The notes under the pieces are model-generated. The model was not told the origin of the DNA, did not search any database, and saw nothing but the letters and a program-made list of their open reading frames with translations. A stretch of 26,090 nucleotides of DNA, from NCBI GenBank assembly GCA_934630855.1, contig CAKTWW010000032.1, forward strand, positions 1-26,090, written 5' to 3'. Each line of letters opens with the position of its first letter. Within the stretch, counting starts at the first letter, position 1. Source of the stretch: an uncultured Collinsella sp. Lineage in GTDB: Bacteria > Actinomycetota > Coriobacteriia > Coriobacteriales > Coriobacteriaceae. Position numbers and translations under genes: made by a program. This document shows positions 21,541 through 26,090 of the stretch, in pieces.

Positions 21541-23106
21541 CTATGCCTCCGCGCAGAGCGGCTCGAGGCTGGCGGTGCCGCCCTCGATAACGCTCAGGTA
21601 CGCACGGCCCGTGCGCCTCACCGCGGCAGACTCAACGCGATTGATCTCTTCCTCGAGAATCTGGTTGACGCGCTCGTGGCGGCGGTTCTCAATGACGCCG
21701 GCGGCAATGGCCTCGGCACGCTCGATACCCTCGCGGGAGATGCGAGCGGTGTCCTCAGGAAACACGGCGCTGTGGCGGCCGACATAGGTGGGAGCCGCGG
21801 GCGCGGGGGCAGGAGCGGGCACGAAAGTGGCCACGGGAGCAGGCTCGCTGATCTCATCCAGGATTGCGGCTGCGGCTGCCCACATGCCCTCATGGCCGGT
21901 GTAATCGGCCATGGGCACGTCTTCCTCGGCGGAAGCGTCGGCGGACTCGTCGACTGCGACGGACTGGTTCGCAGAAACGGGGGCATCTGCCGGAGCAGCT
22001 ACCACATACGGCATGACGCTCGAGATCACCGGCTCGTCCAGGTCATCGAGGTCGATGGCCGTGGCGGCGGCGTCGGTGATGATGGGCATATTGGCAATGT
22101 TGGTGTTGTACGGCACCGCCCCTGCTGTCTGCTGCTGGGCGGGAGCGCCCCACAGCGAACTCTCGGCAGCACGGCGGGCCGCGATGGTCTCCTCGTCGTC
22201 GACGGCCAAGGGCTCGTCGGCATACGGGTCGACCACGGATGCCGGAGTCACGGGCACGGCGGTGTCGTACGTAATGGTCTGAGCCGAAGCGTACGCAGCA
22301 CCGGGGGCAGCGTAGCCGGTGCCCGGCGCGGCGTACTCGGCGCCGGAAGCAGCATAGCCGGTGCCCGACGCAGCGGAATACGCGCCGTTGCCCGACGCAG
22401 CGTTGTTGGCGGCGGCGTTGGCCACGAGCGCCACAAAGGCGGCCGTGCTGCCCGCAGGCGCGGCCTGAGAGCCCGAAACGGCGCGCGCGGCGGCAGCGAT
22501 GTCATCGCGGTTGTAGGAACCGGTCTGTCCGCCGTAGGTCAACTCGTCGATGGCGACCTGGTAGACGTCGCGCGAGCGCGCGGGGTCGCAACTGACCGGC
22601 GAATCGTCGTCGAGCATGCTGTCGATCATGGACCAGGCGTCGGCCTCGCTCATGGCATCTGCGGCGCGGGCGATAGTGGGGACACCGTCGTCGGCATGGC
22701 GGCGCTGGAAGGCACCGGTCAGGCCGGAAAAGACCGAGGAAGGCTGCGCGGCATTAGGCTGACCGGCAGACGCGGCGGCCTGAGGGGCGGCATACTGCTG
22801 AGCCGGCATCGAGGCAGTCTTGAACTCGTTGTGGGTCCGTCCAAACTGAGCGGCGCCACCCATGGCGTCGGGCTCGAACAGGCGCTCGGCATGCTGGGCA
22901 CGATATTCAGAAATACCCAGCGAAGCGGCATAGATTCCCACGCCCGCCACGGCACCCACGGCAAAGGGAACAGCGCCCGCGACCACCGTCTCGTTCACCG
23001 GCGAAAACGGCAGCGTAGCAGCGTACATCACCACGGGAGCGGCAAGGCCGATTCCGCAGGAAAGTCCAGCAAGGACTGCTCGTTGTGTTGCATCAGAAGA
23101 AGCCAT
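21541..23106 (-). CDS. Ala/Pro-rich membrane-anchored protein of unknown function
   Basis: A 521-residue protein with no recognised domain. Two hydrophobic segments (about 8-35 and 41-66) form a hairpin anchor, followed by ISEYRAQHAERLFEP. The remaining 450 residues are largely disordered and rich in Ala, Pro, Ser and Asp, with a short tandem repeat YAA[SP]G (around 240-275). The segments MSEADAWSMIDSMLDDDSPVSCDPARSRDVYQVAIDEL and, near the end, ISREGIERAEAIAAGVIENRRHERVNQILEEEINRVE look folded and helical. The end reads RAYLSVIEGGTASLEPL. An envelope scaffold or regulatory role is possible but unsupported. ATG 23106 follows GGGGAGAGCTC; a frame open from 23133 adds only nine residues. It is transcribed ahead of the VanZ-like gene. 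Confidence 0.8.
   Translation of the reverse strand: MASSDATQRAVLAGLSCGIGLAAPVVMYAATLPFSPVNETVVAGAVPFAVGAVAGVGIYAASLGISEYRAQHAERLFEPDAMGGAAQFGRTHNEFKTASMPAQQYAAPQAAASAGQPNAAQPSSVFSGLTGAFQRRHADDGVPTIARAADAMSEADAWSMIDSMLDDDSPVSCDPARSRDVYQVAIDELTYGGQTGSYNRDDIAAAARAVSGSQAAPAGSTAAFVALVANAAANNAASGNGAYSAASGTGYAASGAEYAAPGTGYAAPGAAYASAQTITYDTAVPVTPASVVDPYADEPLAVDDEETIAARRAAESSLWGAPAQQQTAGAVPYNTNIANMPIITDAAATAIDLDDLDEPVISSVMPYVVAAPADAPVSANQSVAVDESADASAEEDVPMADYTGHEGMWAAAAAILDEISEPAPVATFVPAPAPAPAAPTYVGRHSAVFPEDTARISREGIERAEAIAAGVIENRRHERVNQILEEEINRVESAAVRRTGRAYLSVIEGGTASLEPLCAEA
22294..22380 (-). repeat. Coding tandem repeat, about 21-bp unit
   Basis: About four units of 21 bases encode successive Y-A-A-[S/P]-G-x-x heptads (YSAASGTG, YAASGAE, YAAPGTG, YAAPGAA). 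Such a repeat can change copy number by slippage, which would lengthen or shorten the disordered linker without shifting the frame. Confidence 0.75.
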
Positions 23107-23243
23107 GAGCTCTCCCCATCTTCCAGCACCCAAATCGCATCATTCAGTTGGCTGCGCGAGAGAAGATGAAGCGGGGCCTGGGCCCCAAAGCAACGGTATA
23201 TGGTTCGTTTCATCTGCGTTTTCCGTCGCGAAGCTTAAAAGCT

Positions 23244-23272
23244 ATTATGCGAAACCACACCCTCGATTGCAA
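23244..23272 (-). promoter_or_regulatory. Promoter of the Ala/Pro-rich protein and VanZ-like genes
   Basis: On the minus strand, TTGCAA, 17 bases, then CATAAT. The -10 box matches five of six and the -35 four of six consensus positions. The start site would be near 23237, leaving an untranslated leader of about 130 bases before ATG 23106. I see no riboswitch-like fold in that leader. The rest of the 23107-23350 gap shows no gene. Confidence 0.55.
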
Positions 23273-23348
23273 GCAAAGATGTCGGATTGAAACGCGAAAG
23301 GCGCTGGTTGCCGGTCCCAAGGTCAAATAATGCGTCCAGCGACACAAT

Positions 23349-23380
23349 GCAAAAGGGTCGGGGCGCAAACCCCGACCCTT
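23349..23380 (-). terminator. Rho-independent terminator of the rho gene
   Basis: AAGGGTCGGGG (23353-23363) and CCCCGACCCTT (23370-23380) form a perfect 11-bp stem with a six-base loop. Read on the minus strand it is followed by TTGCATT, giving a short T run together with the stem end. It lies 40 bases past the rho stop. Confidence 0.85.
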
Positions 23381-23419
23381 CAAAAGAGCGTATATCGGCT
23401 TTCGCGAACGGCAAACGGC

Positions 23420-26011
23420 CTAGAACGTCTGCTCGTAATCGCTGTGCTTTTTGGCCGAACGAACCAGGAACTCCTGGTTGGTATTGGTGCCCTTGAGGCC
23501 CTTGATAAACGACGCGGCCGCGCGCTCGGTATTGTTCATGCCGGCGAGGATACGGCGCAGGCCAAAGACAAACGGGCGCATCTGCTCGTCGACCAGCAGA
23601 TCCTCGTTGCGCGTACCCGAGGCGACGGGGTCAATGGCCGGGAAGATGCGGCGGTCGGCCAGATCGCGGTCGAGCTTGAGCTCCATGTTGCCGGTACCCT
23701 TGAACTCCTCAAAGATGACCTCGTCCATTTTGGAGCCGGTGTCGATGAGGGCGGATGCCAGGATGGTGAGCGAGCCGCCGTTCTCGATGTTGCGGGCAGC
23801 ACCCAGGAAGCGTTTGGGCGGATAGAGGGCCGCCGAATCGACGCCGCCCGACAGGATGCGGCCCGAGGCGGGAGCGGCCAAGTTGTAGGCGCGGGCAAGG
23901 CGCGTGATGGAGTCGAGCACCACTACGACGTCGCCACCCAGCTCCACGATGCGCTTAGCGCGCTCGATCACGAGCTCGGCAACGCGGGTGTGGTTGTCGG
24001 CAGGCATATCGAAGGTGGAGGCAACGACCTCGCCCTTAATGGAGCGCTGCATGTCGGTGACCTCTTCGGGGCGCTCGTCGACGAGCAGGCAGATGAGGTG
24101 CACCTCGGGGTTGTTGATCGAGATGGACTGGCAGATCTTCTTGAGGATCGTGGTCTTGCCGGCCTTGGGCGGCGACACGATCAGGCCGCGCTGACCCTTG
24201 CCGATCGGCGACACGATGTCGATGGCGCGACCAGTGATGGAATCCTTACCATGCTCCATGCGCAGCGGCTCGTTGGGATAGACCGGCGTGAGGTCGCCGA
24301 ACTTGGGGCGGTTGCGAATCTGCTCGGGATCCAGGCCGTTGACGGTCGTGATTTTGGCGAGGCCGGCGCGCTTGTCGCCACCGCGCGAAGGACGCAGCGA
24401 GCCCTCGATGACGTCACCCGTGCGCAGGCGCGCGGAGCGGATGAGATATGCGGGCACGAAGGCGTCGTCGTTGGACTTCATGTAGCCGTGGGCATGGATG
24501 ATGCCGGAGCTGTCCGGGCGAATCTGCAGGATGCCCTTGATGTCGCGGAAGCCCTCGGCCTTCGCGGCGGTGGTGTAGATCTCCTCGACGAGCTCGGCCT
24601 TCTTTTTGCCGGTCGTCTCGATCTCGAACTCCCTGGCCTTCTCGCGCAGCTCGGCGACCTTCATGGCCGCGAGTTCCTCGCGCGAAAGCGTGGGCTCGGT
24701 CGGGGCGGCGTTGCGCTCCTTGTTGCGCTGCTTGCGGTCGCGCTGACGGTTGCGACGATCGTTGTTGCGCTCGTCCTTGCGGTCGTTGCGCTCATCGTTG
24801 CGCTTGTGCTGACGGCGGTTGGGGCGGGCGTTCTCTTCGGTCTCGGCGGACGCGGCGCCCTCGGCTGCGGGGGCATCGGCATTGGCCGGGGCCTCGCCGC
24901 CGGACTTAGTGTCGGTGTCGGAGCCGGCCTCGGCTTCGCCCCGCTGCTCGGCGGCCTTGGCCTTTGCGGACTTCTTGCGTGTGCGCTTGGGCTTCTCGCT
25001 TGCCGGCTGATCGGCATTCTCGGACTCGGGGGCGGCGTCAGTTGCCTCGGCGGCCTCGTTGGCAGCATCCTCGGAGGCGTCCTTTTTCGCACCCTTTGCC
25101 TTGGTCGCGCGCTTAGCGGCCGTGCGGCGACTGCGACCGGGACGGACATCGGCCGACTCGCCCTCGGCGGGTGCGGCGGTCTCGGAGGCTGCGGCTTCCT
25201 GGGCAGGAGCGTCGGCTGCAGGCGCGGGCTCGGCAGTTGTTGCTGCTGCCTGAGCTGCGGCTGCGGCAGCGGCGGCCTTCTCGGCCTCCACGAAAGCCTT
25301 GGGCTTGCGGCCACGACGATGCGGACGCAGGGCGGGGTCGACGACAGGAGCCTCGCTGGCCTCGGAGGGCGTTGCAAAACCAGAGGCCTGCGCGCTCTCC
25401 CCCGCTGCGGAACGAGTCGGAGCTTCGACGGCCTCGGGGGCCGCCTGCTCGGCATCCTGCTGGGCCTTGGGGGTGGCACGGCGACGTGTACGGGAAGCCG
25501 GCTTCTCCGCCGACTGATCGGCAACGCGAGCCTCGGGAGCCGAAGGCGCCTCAGACGCAGACGGAGCCGCCAGCTCGGTCAAAGCCGCGGCCTCGCGCTC
25601 GGCAGCGCGACGACGGGCGCGCACAACCTGGGCCTCGCTAATCTGCGCCAGCGCGCGGGCCTGCGCAACCTCGTCGGAAACCGGCGCGGAGGGGTCGGTC
25701 GCAACGGTGCGCTTGACTCGCGCCGTGCGCGTGGTACGGCGCTTGGGCTTTGCGGTCTCCTCACCGTCCGCCGCCGGCTTAGCCACACGGCGCGTACGCT
25801 TGGGCTTTGTGGGCGCGGCGTCCTCGCCAGCGGAGGATGCGGCAGGCACGGCCTTCTCAGCCGTAGCGGGCGCGGTTGCCGGGGCAGCCTTAAGAGCCTC
25901 AGCGGCAGAAGCCTGGGTCGGCGTGGGCATCGCGACCTGGTCCGACGCGACCGGTGCAGCGGGAGCGGTTTGCGCCATCGTTATTTCGTTTTCTTGCTGT
26001 TGATCAGACAC
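23420..26011 (-). CDS. rho: Transcription termination factor Rho with long disordered N-terminal extension
   Basis: A hexameric RNA-dependent ATPase of 863 residues; E. coli Rho has 419. The conserved part begins near 440 with the Rho_N helices (LSREELAAMKVAELREKAREF). The RNA-binding cold-shock-like domain follows (GILQIRPDSSGIIHAHGYM ... VPAYLIRSARLRTGDVIEG), then the ATPase core. Walker A is PPKAGKTT (about 613-620) and Walker B is VVVVLDSITRLARAYN; LSGGVDSAALYPPKRFLGAARN and the C-terminal FIKGLKGTNTNQEFL also match. Residues 1-440 are low complexity: Ala-, Glu- and Pro-rich stretches with KPKRTRR-type basic clusters, ending in an Arg/Asn/Asp-rich tract just before Rho_N. The GTG at 26011 is the likely start; ATG 11 codons downstream (25978) is an alternative, and neither has a strong ribosome binding site. 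In the 79 bases upstream I see no clear promoter. Confidence 0.96.
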   Translation of the reverse strand: MSDQQQENEITMAQTAPAAPVASDQVAMPTPTQASAAEALKAAPATAPATAEKAVPAASSAGEDAAPTKPKRTRRVAKPAADGEETAKPKRRTTRTARVKRTVATDPSAPVSDEVAQARALAQISEAQVVRARRRAAEREAAALTELAAPSASEAPSAPEARVADQSAEKPASRTRRRATPKAQQDAEQAAPEAVEAPTRSAAGESAQASGFATPSEASEAPVVDPALRPHRRGRKPKAFVEAEKAAAAAAAAQAAATTAEPAPAADAPAQEAAASETAAPAEGESADVRPGRSRRTAAKRATKAKGAKKDASEDAANEAAEATDAAPESENADQPASEKPKRTRKKSAKAKAAEQRGEAEAGSDTDTKSGGEAPANADAPAAEGAASAETEENARPNRRQHKRNDERNDRKDERNNDRRNRQRDRKQRNKERNAAPTEPTLSREELAAMKVAELREKAREFEIETTGKKKAELVEEIYTTAAKAEGFRDIKGILQIRPDSSGIIHAHGYMKSNDDAFVPAYLIRSARLRTGDVIEGSLRPSRGGDKRAGLAKITTVNGLDPEQIRNRPKFGDLTPVYPNEPLRMEHGKDSITGRAIDIVSPIGKGQRGLIVSPPKAGKTTILKKICQSISINNPEVHLICLLVDERPEEVTDMQRSIKGEVVASTFDMPADNHTRVAELVIERAKRIVELGGDVVVVLDSITRLARAYNLAAPASGRILSGGVDSAALYPPKRFLGAARNIENGGSLTILASALIDTGSKMDEVIFEEFKGTGNMELKLDRDLADRRIFPAIDPVASGTRNEDLLVDEQMRPFVFGLRRILAGMNNTERAAASFIKGLKGTNTNQEFLVRSAKKHSDYEQTF

Positions 26012-26090
26012 AGTGTTTGCTCAACTTTCTTTTCAAGCCCTGTGATCACATGCTCCCTGCATATACCTTCAGGGCGGCTAAACAGTCTAG

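Noticed and set aside
21097..23169. 690-codon plus-strand open frame antisense to the VanZ-like and Ala/Pro-rich genes
   Set aside because: The minus-strand VanZ-like motifs are unmistakable; the plus-strand translation is Gly/Arg/His-rich noise.
23028..23213. Small minus-strand open frame (61 codons) in the leader of the Ala/Pro-rich gene
   Set aside because: It overlaps the start of that gene in another frame and has no convincing Shine-Dalgarno; a leader peptide cannot be excluded but is not supported.
1..26090. CRISPR array or prophage
   Set aside because: No regularly spaced repeats, cas genes, integrase or phage structural genes are visible.

Overview
The window most likely comes from a Coriobacteriia genome, probably Collinsella or a close relative. 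This is inferred from the high GC content, the sufC-B-D-S-U operon behind a divergent Rrf2 regulator, a NifU-like/GGGtGRT gene pair, a Rho factor with a very long disordered N-terminus, and a sortase-type surface protein. No species-level marker is present.

Layout. 1-2289: a truncated multi-pass membrane protein (minus strand, running off the left edge) faces a family 2 glycosyltransferase (plus strand). A perfect 16-bp palindrome lies at the predicted glycosyltransferase transcription start. 2315-6077 (minus): an AAA-ATPase-like protein whose C-terminal nuclease part looks degenerate, then a secreted protein with a lysozyme-like region, a long low-complexity stalk and an MPKTG sorting signal. 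6205-6898 (minus): an MNT/HEPN pair resembling MntA-HepT toxin-antitoxin modules. 6908-12809: an Rrf2 regulator with three cysteines, divergent from a tightly coupled sufCBDSU operon and sharing an operator-like inverted repeat with it. The operon ends in a strong terminator. 12886-13686 (minus): a REP-associated-transposase-like protein that has lost its catalytic residues and carries a C-terminal helix-turn-helix.

14079-15836 holds a NifU-like scaffold and a GGGtGRT protein, a conserved pair without an established function and the best candidate here for an undescribed system. It ends in a terminator, followed by a REP-like palindrome (15936-16002). 16139-17665 is an orphan FAD-dependent FrdA/NadB-like protein. 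17819-18244 is a DinD-like protein consisting only of the N-terminal half, beside a minus-strand tRNA-His/tRNA-Lys/tRNA-Lys array with its own promoter, spacer hairpin and UUCG-type terminator. 18752-19933 is a class I/II aminotransferase. 20075-20968 is a ROK fructokinase gene whose natural start is followed by an in-frame TAG at codon 4. 21084-23106 (minus) is a Pro/Ala-rich membrane protein followed by a VanZ-like protein. 23420-26011 (minus) is Rho.

Two themes connect the genes. Iron-sulfur metabolism dominates the centre: two different U-type scaffold proteins (SufU and the NifU-like protein) are encoded about 1.3 kb apart. Accessory or decaying elements (MNT/HEPN pair, RAYT relic, REP-like palindrome, DinD fragment at tRNA genes, interrupted kinase) are scattered between housekeeping blocks.
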